Positions 1 through 8,750 of a stretch of 35,960 nt of DNA are shown here, in pieces (position 1 is the stretch's first letter; each line of letters opens with the position of its first letter). A model generated the notes under the pieces. It saw nothing but the letters and a program-made list of their open reading frames with translations. It did not search any database and was not told where the DNA came from. The stretch lies in the NCBI GenBank assembly GCA_021787655.1, contig JAJYLM010000003.1, positions 1 through 35,960 of the forward strand, in the 5' to 3' direction. The translations under genes were made by a program, and so were the position numbers. Source of the stretch: a bacterium (GTDB lineage Bacteria; JAMCPX01).

Positions 1-1
1 C

Positions 2-1498
2 AGCACCACCGGTAAACTCTATATAGCAGACAATGCCGGCGTGTTTGCTGTGGACAATGCGACAGGCTGGACGACAAAGATAGTTCCTGCAACCGCATCA
101 TGTGCAAACTGCACCCTTGCAGACCCCGCAGGCATTACCATGGACAACAACGGTAACCTTATCGTAACAGACAGCTACAACAACACCCTTGTTGGTGTTA
201 ATCCGACTACCGGTACGACATGGTATGTACTTGGACCCGGCAATGGTATACTCAACGCACCCATTGGAGTGACATATTCAAATGGGGATCTGTACGTTGC
301 CAACCACGGATCAAGTACGATTACACAAATTAATGCCACGACCCTCAGTGCTGTGAATCTGACCTTAAGCCTTGCCCTGTCATCTGCACCGGAAGGTATT
401 ACATCCGACGGGAGCGGCAACCTCTATGTAGCATGTCAGGGGAACAACACAATATCAAAGATTGTAGTAACTGGCACAAATGGTGCGGTCACAAACAGCT
501 ATGTGACCGGACTTACAGCACCTTATGGTGTCAGTATATCGGGCACATCGATTCTGGCGACCAGTAATTCGAATCAAGTGTTGTCAACCGCAGGGATCGG
601 CGGCGGGGCCGCAAGTGCGATGTGCGCGGACTTCTCGCCGTGGGATATATACTCGAATTCGTCCATCATACCTGACGGGGCTGGAGGTTTGTTTGTCGGA
701 GATATCCATGACGCAATAATCTATCATGTAAACAGCACATGCTCTATAAGTACCTATACACAGGGTTTCGCAGACCCCTATGATATGACGTATGCCAACG
801 GTTATATTTATGCCGTTAACGACTGGTTTGGTGAACCTTATGGAGACAGTATATTAGAGATAAGATCTGACGGCGCTATGAAAGTGCTTGCACAGATTGA
901 GGGCTACGGCGCCTCGGTCAAGGGAAACCCTTCAGGCAGCTTATCCGTCGGTTCTTGGGACGGCAGTCTTATCAACGTCTCTTCGACGGGTGTTACCAGT
1001 ACCGTCTTTCCTTTGGGCACCTTTACCAACGGTACATCCGGTATTGCGTATGATAACAGCGGCAATCTGTTCGTAAACAATTGCGGTGCTATCGAGAAGT
1101 GGAACGGCTCAACACTGACATCCGAATTTGCGTGGAACACAGGCTGTTACCAGATAGCGTATCACAACGGCAATATCTATGTAAGCGATTATGACTATCA
1201 CAGAATAGACGTGGTAAGCGCATCAACCGGTGGACCGGTAACTATATATATCCCTTCAACAGCAGGGCTTCTTGGTCCGGAAGGCATAGGATTTGATATA
1301 TTCGGCAACTTTTATGTTGCAGATTACAGGAATGACGGATTGTTTCGTATAGATCCTCAAGGGCATATGACAGCTCTTGTACCACCTGCAACAAGTACGT
1401 TGATCGGTCCCAACGGCATTGCCATTCCGCCGTCACAGATGATCTACACGGTTGAAGAGGGTGGAACGGGTTCAATTATGTGGGTGATTGCACCGTAA
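2..1498 (+). CDS. NHL-repeat beta-propeller protein, 5' end cut by window edge
   Basis: The frame is open from base 2 to the TAA at 1496-1498, so the start lies outside the window. The visible 498 residues are built of NHL/SMP-30-like propeller blades, with repeated patterns such as PAGITMDNNGNL, PEGITSDGSGNLYV and PEGIGFDIFGNFYVAD. The protein is a paralogue of the complete gene at 1705-3678: base 1 aligns with base 2169, and the first 140 bases differ at only two positions. By that comparison the missing part should hold a lipoprotein signal and an IPT/TIG domain. Both copies end in the same MWVIAP tail. Such propellers usually bind proteins or sugars at the cell surface; no catalytic residues are recognisable. 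The ligand is unknown. Confidence 0.9.
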   Translation, partial: STTGKLYIADNAGVFAVDNATGWTTKIVPATASCANCTLADPAGITMDNNGNLIVTDSYNNTLVGVNPTTGTTWYVLGPGNGILNAPIGVTYSNGDLYVANHGSSTITQINATTLSAVNLTLSLALSSAPEGITSDGSGNLYVACQGNNTISKIVVTGTNGAVTNSYVTGLTAPYGVSISGTSILATSNSNQVLSTAGIGGGAASAMCADFSPWDIYSNSSIIPDGAGGLFVGDIHDAIIYHVNSTCSISTYTQGFADPYDMTYANGYIYAVNDWFGEPYGDSILEIRSDGAMKVLAQIEGYGASVKGNPSGSLSVGSWDGSLINVSSTGVTSTVFPLGTFTNGTSGIAYDNSGNLFVNNCGAIEKWNGSTLTSEFAWNTGCYQIAYHNGNIYVSDYDYHRIDVVSASTGGPVTIYIPSTAGLLGPEGIGFDIFGNFYVADYRNDGLFRIDPQGHMTALVPPATSTLIGPNGIAIPPSQMIYTVEEGGTGSIMWVIAP

Positions 1499-1549
1499 GG
1501 GGAGATCATGAAGGAGATCATGGAATTAAGTATTAACTGCGATTTGAGT

Positions 1550-1671
1550 CTCCCTCTTAAGCAGGGAGTTCATCTGCGTTATCCCTCTTACTTAAGAGGG
1601 ACCAAGGGAGTTACATTCTGCTTCTGTAATAAATATCATAACTCCCCTACCCCCTCTTATCTTAAGAGGGG
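1550..1671. repeat. Cluster of three palindromic TTAAGAGGG-type repeats
   Basis: Three related inverted repeats sit between the two propeller genes. CTCCCT at 1550-1555 pairs with AGGGAG at 1563-1568. CCCTCTTA at 1583-1590 pairs with TAAGAGGG at 1593-1600. CCCCTCTTA at 1651-1659 pairs with TAAGAGGGG at 1663-1671. The shared CCCTCTTA/TAAGAGGG core suggests an interspersed REP-like element rather than one terminator, although the last copy could also stop transcription. No T-run follows it. Confidence 0.7.
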
Positions 1672-1704
1672 AATTTAAAGAGATAAAGGTAAAAAGGAGA
1701 CAAT

Positions 1705-3678
1705 ATGAAGATAACAAAAGCATTACTTAATCTGATGGTTGCGGGCATGTTTGCTGTCATTATAGCAGCAGGATGCGCAAACAATGGGAGCAACGGTCCA
1801 ACAGGTAAAACAGGCCTTCAAGGCCAGCCTGGACCTCTTGCCTCCGCACCGGTCATTGCCGGGTTGGACCCGACGACAGCATCATTTAATACGGTAATTA
1901 CCGTCACCGGCGAGAACTTCACGACAACACTTTCAGATATCACAGTCTATTGTGATGGTACGCCTGCTATGGTTGTCAGCGCAACATCGACACAGATCAC
2001 GGTCACGGGATGCGGAACAACAGGTGTATCAACCCCGTACCAGGCAAGCGTGGCAGTACTCATCAACAAGCAGATGAGCAACAACATAAACGAATGGATC
2101 GTTCCGTCCGGATACATATCCCAGTTTCCTGCAGCGTCTTTAACAGGTCCTCAGGGAGAGGTATATGACAGCACCACCGGTAAACTCTATATAGCAGACA
2201 ATGCCGGCGTGTTTGCTGTGGACAATGCGACAGGCTGGACGACAAAGATAGTTCCTGCAACCGCATCATGTGCAAGCTGTACCCTTGCAGACCCCGCAGG
2301 CATTACCATGGATGGCAGCGGAAACCTTATCGTAACAGACAGCTACAACAGCACCCTTGTTGGTATTAACCCGACAACCGGTGACACGTGGTCTATCCTT
2401 GGACCAGGCAATGGTATACTCACCAATCCCATAGGTGTGACTTATTCAAATGGGGATCTGTACGTAGCGAACAGCGGATCAAGCAAGATCACACAGATCA
2501 ACGGAACAACCTTGAGTGTTGTGAATCTGACCTTAAGCCTTGCTCTTCCATCAGCACCGTACGGTATCACAGCGGACGGGAGTGGAAACCTTTACGTCGC
2601 GTGTCTGGGGAATAATACAATATCAAAGATTGTAGTAACCGGCACAAATGGTGCGGTGACAAACAGCTATGTGACCGGTATTACAGCACCTTATGGTGTC
2701 AGTATATCGGGGACATCGATTCTGGCGACCAGTAATTCGAATCAAGTATTGTCAACCGCAGGGATCGGAGGCGGAGCTGCAAGCACGATGTGCGCTGATT
2801 TCTCACCATGGGAGACAAACGCGAATTCTTCCATCATACCCGACGGGGCCGGAGGCCTGTTAGTCGGAGATCCTTCTGACGGACTGGTGTATCATGTAAA
2901 CAGCGCCTGCAAGGTCAATACCTATGCAGCAGGGTTTGCAGACCCGTATGATATTACCTATCTAAACGGCAATTTCTATGCTGTAAACGAGTGGTTTAAT
3001 GAACCCTATGGTGACGCTATATTAGAAATAAGACCTGACGGAGCTATGAGGACACTTGCACAGATTGAAGGCTATGGTGCTTCGATAACACCCAACCCCT
3101 CCGGAACCCTTACAGTTGGTTCATTTGATGGCAGCGTTATTACAGTCTCATTAACGGGTATCACAAGTACAGTACTTCCTTTAGGATCAATTATAAGCAG
3201 TGATGGTGGTGCACGCGGCCTTGCATACGATAGCAGCGGTAAACTATACATAGGCACACGAGCAACCATCGACACGTGGGATGGCGCTACACTAACTTAC
3301 GGTTTTGCAACAGGTATTACCGGCGGTTATCAAATAATTTATCGCAACGGATACCTCTATATAAGCGATTATAGCGGAAAATCTATAAAGACTGTAAGTG
3401 CCTCTACAGGTGGAGCAGTAACAACTTATGTACCCTCCAGCACAGGTATTGGCGGCTCAGAAGGACTTGGCTTTGATATCTATGGAAACCTTATAAGTGT
3501 AGATGACAGTTCTAATGGTTTATTCCGTATTGACCCTCTGGGACATGTGACAGCACTTGTACCGCATGCTACAAGCCCTATGTTACATCCAAACGGGGTT
3601 GCCATACCGCCGTCGCAGCTTATCTATACGGTTGAGGAAGGTTCCACGACTTCACGCATGTGGGTGATTGCACCGTAA
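1705..3678 (+). CDS. NHL beta-propeller lipoprotein with collagen-like linker and IPT/TIG domain
   Basis: The protein has 657 residues. A hydrophobic signal ends in an AAGC lipobox with Cys24 as the lipidated residue. Residues 31-45 form about five Gly-X-Y triplets (GPT GKT GLQ GQP GPL), a short collagen-like spacer. Residues 48-130 match an IPT/TIG immunoglobulin-like fold (PVIAGLDPTTASFN, then VTVTGENF-type strands). The rest is an NHL/SMP-30-type propeller ending in MWVIAP. An AAGGAGA ribosome binding site precedes the ATG. The protein is probably anchored in the outer membrane and acts in adhesion or ligand binding; no enzyme function is claimed. It is a tandem paralogue of the upstream gene, with stretches of near identity mixed with divergent ones, which suggests recombination between copies. 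Confidence 0.92.
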   Translation: MKITKALLNLMVAGMFAVIIAAGCANNGSNGPTGKTGLQGQPGPLASAPVIAGLDPTTASFNTVITVTGENFTTTLSDITVYCDGTPAMVVSATSTQITVTGCGTTGVSTPYQASVAVLINKQMSNNINEWIVPSGYISQFPAASLTGPQGEVYDSTTGKLYIADNAGVFAVDNATGWTTKIVPATASCASCTLADPAGITMDGSGNLIVTDSYNSTLVGINPTTGDTWSILGPGNGILTNPIGVTYSNGDLYVANSGSSKITQINGTTLSVVNLTLSLALPSAPYGITADGSGNLYVACLGNNTISKIVVTGTNGAVTNSYVTGITAPYGVSISGTSILATSNSNQVLSTAGIGGGAASTMCADFSPWETNANSSIIPDGAGGLLVGDPSDGLVYHVNSACKVNTYAAGFADPYDITYLNGNFYAVNEWFNEPYGDAILEIRPDGAMRTLAQIEGYGASITPNPSGTLTVGSFDGSVITVSLTGITSTVLPLGSIISSDGGARGLAYDSSGKLYIGTRATIDTWDGATLTYGFATGITGGYQIIYRNGYLYISDYSGKSIKTVSASTGGAVTTYVPSSTGIGGSEGLGFDIYGNLISVDDSSNGLFRIDPLGHVTALVPHATSPMLHPNGVAIPPSQLIYTVEEGSTTSRMWVIAP

Positions 3679-3710
3679 GAGAGAAATCATCAGGGTCGTG
3701 ATCAATTATA

Positions 3711-3745
3711 AGGGCGGTGGCGCATGTGTGCCATCGCCCTTTTTT
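3711..3745 (+). terminator. Rho-independent terminator after the propeller gene
   Basis: AGGGCGGTGGC at 3711-3721 pairs with GCCATCGCCCT at 3730-3740 with a single G-T wobble and an 8-nt loop. A run of six T follows (3740-3745). It lies 33 bases after the propeller stop codon. Confidence 0.9.
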
Positions 3746-3907
3746 ATCGGATTCGAGGTTTTTTCGCAGTTGCCGGTTCGTGATCTCTTACCCCGTATCA
3801 GCGATAGAAAATGCAGAGCTTTTTGTTTCGTTTAGAATTATTACCTGCTTTTTGCAGGCGCTTTATCAAGCATGGCGCCAATGCCTGTTTGTTAAGCTTC
3901 CCTTGTT

Positions 3908-3921
3908 TTGATATACATCAA
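3908..3921. promoter_or_regulatory. FNR/CRP-family operator-like palindrome
   Basis: TTGATATACATCAA is a perfect match to the FNR-type consensus TTGAT-N4-ATCAA. Its last two bases overlap the AAGGAG ribosome binding site (3920-3925) of the oxidoreductase that starts at 3935. This position would fit repression, or activation of an unusual start, better than class II activation of this gene. Binding by a regulator is inferred from the motif alone. Confidence 0.55.
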
Positions 3922-3934
3922 GGAGAGGTTGTTT

Positions 3935-5161
3935 ATGTCCATACTATTCACGCCATACAAGATTGGTAAAACTGAGATCAAGAACCGGTTCGTCAAGTCC
4001 GCAACGTACGAAAGTATGTCAAGACCTGACGGAATCGTGACAGAACAACTGATCACTACCTACAGACTCCTCGCAAAGGGTGATGTGGGGCTTATCATAC
4101 CGGGTTTCATGAATGTTCATCCCTATGGCAAGGCCATGCCTTTCCAGACAGGCATCTATAGTGATGATATGATCCCTGGTCTGCGAAGGCTCACAGATGC
4201 GGTGCATGAATATGGTGCGAAGATATTCTTCCAGCTCGCCCATGCCGGTATGCAGACCAGCAGGGAGGTGCTCGGAAGGACCCCGATGGGACCCTCCGGA
4301 TCACGGCGTGACCCAGTCTATTTGTTCAAACCGGCGAAGATGTCTCAGGACGACATAGTGACCGCTATCCGTGCATTCAGCGATGCGGCACAGCGTGCAG
4401 CAGAGGCAGGGGCCGATGGTGTTCAGATCCATGCAGCACACGGATATTTGATCAGCCAGTTTCTTTCACCATTTTTGAATGACCGGGATGATGCATGGGG
4501 AGGCTCGGATGAAAACCGCTTCCGGCTCATGAGGGAAGTGATGCTTGCAGTCAGAACGGCTCTGCCGCCGGACATGCCGGTGATCGTCAAGATCAATGTC
4601 AACGACTTTGCCCCGAAAGACGGCGTACAGCCTGAACTGGCAAAAAAATACTGCGGCTGGCTTGCGGCACTGAAGGTCGACGGTATTGAAACCAGCTGTT
4701 CACTGCCGGTCTATTCCTTCATGAACATGATCAGGGGTGATGTGCCGGTCCGCGAGCTTGTCAGGGCATTTCCTCTCTGGAAGCGGCCTGCGGCCTGGGT
4801 CATGACGAAAAGGCTCGACGGTAACTACAACCTTGAAGAGGGATATAACCTCGATGGTGCGAAGGTCATACGGTCTGCAACAGGCAGCATCCCGTTGATC
4901 GTCGTCGGAGGAATGCGGTCAAAGGGGTTCATGGAAAAACACCTCCTCAACGGAGATTTGGATTTTATTTCCATGGCGCGTCCGTTCATACGGGAACCTG
5001 ACCTGGTGAAGCGGTTCAGGGCGGGAAAATCGGAGGCTGCATCCTGCGTTTCGTGCAATCAATGTTTTGCGGCAATGATGAACAGACTGCCGCTGCGCTG
5101 CTACAATAAGGACCTGTATCGGCATCATAACAAAAAGAGCATTTTAAGAGCAAATGTTTGA
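3935..5161 (+). CDS. NADH:flavin oxidoreductase, Old Yellow Enzyme family
   Basis: This 408-residue protein has an FMN-binding TIM barrel of the OYE / 2,4-dienoyl-CoA reductase group. Visible family features are the N-terminal FTPYKIGKTEIKNRFVKSAT segment, the catalytic/substrate-binding QIHAAHGYLISQFLSP and the late phosphate-binding IVVGGMRSKG followed by FISMARPFIREPDL. The C-terminus carries a Cys cluster, C371-x2-C374-x2-C377 and C389, like the iron-sulfur site of the larger family members. The NAD(P)/FAD domain of dienoyl-CoA reductase is absent. The start was chosen at MSILFTPYKIG because AAGGAG lies nine bases upstream; an in-frame ATG at 3908 lacks one. The substrate is unknown; enoate or enoyl-type reduction is the family theme. 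An FNR-like palindrome overlaps the ribosome binding site. Confidence 0.88.
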   Translation: MSILFTPYKIGKTEIKNRFVKSATYESMSRPDGIVTEQLITTYRLLAKGDVGLIIPGFMNVHPYGKAMPFQTGIYSDDMIPGLRRLTDAVHEYGAKIFFQLAHAGMQTSREVLGRTPMGPSGSRRDPVYLFKPAKMSQDDIVTAIRAFSDAAQRAAEAGADGVQIHAAHGYLISQFLSPFLNDRDDAWGGSDENRFRLMREVMLAVRTALPPDMPVIVKINVNDFAPKDGVQPELAKKYCGWLAALKVDGIETSCSLPVYSFMNMIRGDVPVRELVRAFPLWKRPAAWVMTKRLDGNYNLEEGYNLDGAKVIRSATGSIPLIVVGGMRSKGFMEKHLLNGDLDFISMARPFIREPDLVKRFRAGKSEAASCVSCNQCFAAMMNRLPLRCYNKDLYRHHNKKSILRANV

Positions 5162-5274
5162 CACATGAGTCACTCTTCGTCATGCATGGAGGCAGAGGAG
5201 TGCTTTCATCTGTAGAATAAAGACAAGATCAGGAAAATTATCTTCACCGGACTCCCCGTGAAGAAGGAACCCGG

Positions 5275-6414
5275 ATGAAAAACATTTGTTTCATCGTATG
5301 TGCAGTATTGAGTTCTTTTACCTGTTCAATGAGCGCTTCTGCATCTGATACGGATGATCTTCTGTCCCTCATAACTGATCAAAAGGTCATCAATGCGCAC
5401 GATGCCGGATCTTCGGGTAATGAGCTTGTGCAGAACGAGGAGAAACCAGACACCGGCAAATATTACGATGGAACCGCAGGGACATGGCTCAGGGTGCACG
5501 GGTATGCACAGGTACGGTATCAATACCCGGAAAATGCCACGGCAGGTTTTGACATACACCGGGCACGGCTCGATGTCAGCGGAGATATAACCGACAGCGT
5601 CGGGTATAAACTGCAGCCGGCGTTTGAAGGACCAGCAGCCAGGCTGCTCGATGCTTATGCGGACTGTACGGCCGGATATTATCTGAAAATCACTGCAGGG
5701 CAGTTCAAAATACCATTCAGTCAGGAAAACCTGATCTCGTCGGCTTACCTTGAAACCATAGACCGTTCCCAGGCAGTCGAAGCGCTCGTCGCGCGGAGCA
5801 AGGATATTATCGGCAACCAGAACGGAAGAGACATAGGGATCAAGGCGGGCGGTAATTTTCTCAAGCTGCAGAACATGTTCGTGTTCGAATATGCTCTTGC
5901 AGTGCTGAACGGGCAGGGGATCAACACCATGGACCTGAACGATCAAAAGGACTATGTCGGCAGGCTGGTGATCCACCCGTTTACGGACCTCTCTGTAGAT
6001 GGTGAATACTATGCCGGGAGATACGCACTGTCGAACCTTACCGGAAGCAGCTATGAGCGCACGAGGATCGGAGCCGGCCTTGCGTACGTCCATGAACCGG
6101 TATCGGTCAACGTTGAATTCATACGAGGCAGCGACGGCTATGAAAGCAGTTCCGGCAGGGTCCTTACCAGAAGGCAGGGATGGTATGCCCAGACAGCGTA
6201 TTTCATTCTTCCGCACAAGCTGCAGGGTGTGCTGAAATACGATACCTACAATCCAGATATAACCACCGGCAGCACGTCGACGGTATACACCATCGGGATG
6301 AACTGGAATTTTACGACGGTTACGAGGCTCCAGGTAGATTACGGGATCAAGGATGTGGAAGGAACCCGGAAAAACAGCAATCTTCTGGCTGTCCAGTTCC
6401 AGGCCGGGTTTTGA
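5275..6414 (+). CDS. Outer-membrane porin, OprO/OprP-like
   Basis: The protein has 379 residues with a Sec signal peptide (about residues 1-24, ending SMSASAS) and a short linker, then a barrel starting WLRVHGYAQVRYQY. The segments FDIHRARLDVSGD, YLKITAGQFKIPFSQENL and SRDIIG-like NGRDIGIKAGGN match the phosphate-selective porin O/P family, and it ends in aromatic FQAGF as outer-membrane barrels do for BAM recognition. It is likely a trimeric anion-type porin, but selectivity cannot be read from sequence. It follows the oxidoreductase by 113 bases with a GAAGGA ribosome binding site and may be its own unit. Confidence 0.85.
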   Translation: MKNICFIVCAVLSSFTCSMSASASDTDDLLSLITDQKVINAHDAGSSGNELVQNEEKPDTGKYYDGTAGTWLRVHGYAQVRYQYPENATAGFDIHRARLDVSGDITDSVGYKLQPAFEGPAARLLDAYADCTAGYYLKITAGQFKIPFSQENLISSAYLETIDRSQAVEALVARSKDIIGNQNGRDIGIKAGGNFLKLQNMFVFEYALAVLNGQGINTMDLNDQKDYVGRLVIHPFTDLSVDGEYYAGRYALSNLTGSSYERTRIGAGLAYVHEPVSVNVEFIRGSDGYESSSGRVLTRRQGWYAQTAYFILPHKLQGVLKYDTYNPDITTGSTSTVYTIGMNWNFTTVTRLQVDYGIKDVEGTRKNSNLLAVQFQAGF

Positions 6415-6445
6415 TTAAAATCTTTCATCGTTCTGTCTCGCTCGC

Positions 6446-6473
6446 TTGATTTTAATGATATTTCATGTATACT
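6446..6473 (+). promoter_or_regulatory. Putative sigma-70 promoter of the 6.5-16.5 kb operon
   Basis: TTGATT (6446-6451) and TATACT (6468-6473) are separated by 16 bases and lie about 30 bases upstream of the regulator start. An inverted repeat, ATTAAAATC at 6414-6422 with GATTTTAAT at 6448-6456, overlaps the -35 region and could be an operator or a weak terminator stem for the porin gene. Confidence 0.5.
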
Positions 6474-6502
6474 TTTTCTCATTATAAAATAATGGATACT
6501 AT

Positions 6503-8170
6503 ATGAGATCCCATGAATTGTTAGTGGTTACATGGCTGCCCGACGTTAAGAGCCGGGTGGAAAAGCTCCTGCAGGATAATGAGTACGTTTATGACAGTGT
6601 ATCGTCCCCGATAGAGGCTATTGATGCTGTCGGGAAGTATGCATATAAAGTTGTCATTCTCGACTGTTTACTCCCAGGATTGAACGGCTATCAGCTCGTC
6701 AAGCGTCTCAAAGGGACGCCGCACGGTGGATATGCACAGTTCATCGTATTCATGAACAACATACCGGAAAACAAGCGCCCGGAAGTAATCAACCGATGGG
6801 GTATGCATGTTTTATTGCGAAAGCCTGTCAATGAAGATGATCTGCTGGCATCGTTGAAACAAGCGGAGTCCTACGATCTTCCCAGTGAGAAAATAGACCA
6901 GTATACATCCGACTGTGTCGAGGAAACGTTTTCAGAGCTCGCGCATGTTCTGTGGACCGGGAAGCTCACCTGTTATGGAGACCAGGGGGTTGTCAAAGAG
7001 GTCTACTGGGACAGCGGCAACCCGGTGTTCGCTATGAGCAGCAGCGAGGACGAGCGGCTGGACAAATGGCTGATGGGGAAAGGACTCGTATCCGAGGGTG
7101 TTCTAACATCTGCGTACGACATTATGAATAAGCGCGGCAAACGGCTGGGCGATGCACTTATCATACTGGGAGCCATCAGCGAGGACAGTCTCGAACATGC
7201 TATTTCGGACAATATGAAGGAAATCATCCTCAGCATGTTTTCATGGGACGGTTTCACGTACACGAAAGAGGAAAAAGTAAGGGGCATTAAAGAAATGACC
7301 TCGATACAGGATTCGTTTCCCATCCTTCTCTTTGAAGGCATCAGGAGAAAGTCCGGGATAGAAGCTATCAAAACGAAGCTTCAGGAAACGGGCGAGATCG
7401 TCAGTTTCAGCCCCGATAATATTTTCAATATCGAGGATTTCAAGTTTCCCCAGTCATTCAACAGGCTGATGGGACTCATCAACGGGAAGCGGACTATCTA
7501 TGAGCTGATTGCGAAGAGCGGCGTGTCTCACGATGATGCATACCGGTTTTTATACACACTGCTTCTCCTCAAACTTATACGATTGAGCCAAACAAATGAA
7601 GAAAATAAACAGGTGGCCATCAGCATGGCTGATGCCAGCAGAAAAACAAAGTTTACCGGGAATCTTCACGACGTATCAATCATGGAATTGATACAGATGC
7701 TTGAATTGAACAGAAAATCCGGAACGTTGCAGGTACACGACATTCACGAAATCGGCTGGCTGCTCTTCGACAAGGGCAGTATTATTGATGCCTATTACGG
7801 TGATCTGACCCGGGAAAATGCCGTGTACAGGATGCTGTTCCTGACAGAAGGGGAGTTCGATATAAAGTTCAAGAGCATTGTCGGCGAACCAAGGATAACT
7901 GTTGATACCCAGACATTGCTCATGGATGGTCTGCGAATGCTGGATGAGGTCAACAGGATAGAGCCGCTCTTCGGCAGTTTGAAGAAAAAGCTTGTTGTAA
8001 ATCCATTGCACACCCTGAAAACAAGCGAAGAAAAGGAAGAACTCATGCGTATTTTCAACGGGAACAATGATATATTGACGTCGTCCTTTCTCCTGAACCC
8101 GGACCCGCAGGCAGGGCTTGATATCATCAGTACCTTACTTAAGGATAAGGTTATAAAGGAAGAACTATGA
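6503..8170 (+). CDS. Receiver-like protein with two DUF4388 regions
   Basis: The protein has 555 residues. Residues 5-120 form a CheY-like receiver with the phospho-acceptor Asp54 (VVILDCLLPGLNGY) and the conserved Lys107 (LLRKPV). The usual acidic pair after the first strand is replaced by T10-W11, so Mg2+ binding and phosphorylation may be altered. Residues about 145-285 and 384-460 resemble DUF4388/PatA-type domains (FTGNLHDVSIMELIQMLELN, then KSGTLQVHD). DUF4388 occurs beside GTPase and gliding/polarity regulators in myxobacteria and relatives. The gene starts a tightly packed operon that ends in an MglA-type GTPase, suggesting an input to that GTPase. Its stop overlaps the next start (ATGA). 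The upstream ribosome binding site is weak. Confidence 0.82.
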   Translation: MRSHELLVVTWLPDVKSRVEKLLQDNEYVYDSVSSPIEAIDAVGKYAYKVVILDCLLPGLNGYQLVKRLKGTPHGGYAQFIVFMNNIPENKRPEVINRWGMHVLLRKPVNEDDLLASLKQAESYDLPSEKIDQYTSDCVEETFSELAHVLWTGKLTCYGDQGVVKEVYWDSGNPVFAMSSSEDERLDKWLMGKGLVSEGVLTSAYDIMNKRGKRLGDALIILGAISEDSLEHAISDNMKEIILSMFSWDGFTYTKEEKVRGIKEMTSIQDSFPILLFEGIRRKSGIEAIKTKLQETGEIVSFSPDNIFNIEDFKFPQSFNRLMGLINGKRTIYELIAKSGVSHDDAYRFLYTLLLLKLIRLSQTNEENKQVAISMADASRKTKFTGNLHDVSIMELIQMLELNRKSGTLQVHDIHEIGWLLFDKGSIIDAYYGDLTRENAVYRMLFLTEGEFDIKFKSIVGEPRITVDTQTLLMDGLRMLDEVNRIEPLFGSLKKKLVVNPLHTLKTSEEKEELMRIFNGNNDILTSSFLLNPDPQAGLDIISTLLKDKVIKEEL

Positions 8171-8745
8171 AGATAATCTGTGAGAAGTGCAGTAACGAAT
8201 TTCTCCTGAAAGGGGACGCCTTTGGCAGGGGAGTTCAGATGGTGCAATGCCCGGTGTGCAAAACACCGATCATGGTGAAGGCGGATACATCCCGTGATTT
8301 TCAACGGCGAACCGACAGGAACAGAAGTCTCGCGAAGGATCATGACGCTCATCATGAAAGGATGAGCCATGATCCGGCACAGAGACCGAATCCCGAGCAC
8401 CAGCATAAAGGCTATGATGATGCCAGTATCCAGTTGAATATGATACATCAGATTGAAAACAGCGGGGATATGGTAACATCGGAAGAGCAGTATGGTACGT
8501 CTGACGGAAGGAATGATGCCGGGAGAGCCGGTAACCTGATAAAGACCTTAAAGGCTGTCATCAGCGGCATAGACCCGTCGTCTGTTACCAAGAAATTTGT
8601 TCCGTATGTGTATTATGCCCTGATGATGTTTATTGTGTTTACGTCCCTGTTCCTGTTTTCCGATGTCATACGGCTCGACAATGCACGGGGGAGTGTAACT
8701 GTTTTCCTGCGCTCGCTCGCGTATGTCGTGACACATCACCTGTAG
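8167..8745 (+). CDS. Zinc-ribbon membrane protein (MJ0042-type)
   Basis: The protein has 192 residues. The N-terminus is a zinc ribbon of the MJ0042/zinc-ribbon-4 type, with C5-x2-C8 and C28-x2-C31. The middle is polar and His/Asp-rich, probably disordered. A hydrophobic segment (about residues 138-165, VPYVYYALMMFIVFTSLFLF) predicts one transmembrane helix near the C-terminus. Such ribbons often sit at the N-terminus of membrane-linked regulatory proteins in deltaproteobacteria. The four-base ATGA overlap with the DUF4388 gene implies translational coupling and a shared role. The exact function is unknown. Confidence 0.8.
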   Translation: MKIICEKCSNEFLLKGDAFGRGVQMVQCPVCKTPIMVKADTSRDFQRRTDRNRSLAKDHDAHHERMSHDPAQRPNPEHQHKGYDDASIQLNMIHQIENSGDMVTSEEQYGTSDGRNDAGRAGNLIKTLKAVISGIDPSSVTKKFVPYVYYALMMFIVFTSLFLFSDVIRLDNARGSVTVFLRSLAYVVTHHL

Positions 8746-8750
8746 CAATA

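Noticed and set aside
1520..1678. A 52-codon frame starting at an ATG with AAGGAGATC upstream, between the propeller genes
   Set aside because: It runs through the palindromic repeats and its product simply translates them; the ribosome binding site is tempting but no protein character is seen.
5326..6216. A long minus-strand frame opposite the porin gene
   Set aside because: It is the antisense shadow of a clear porin, with no family motifs or sensible start site.
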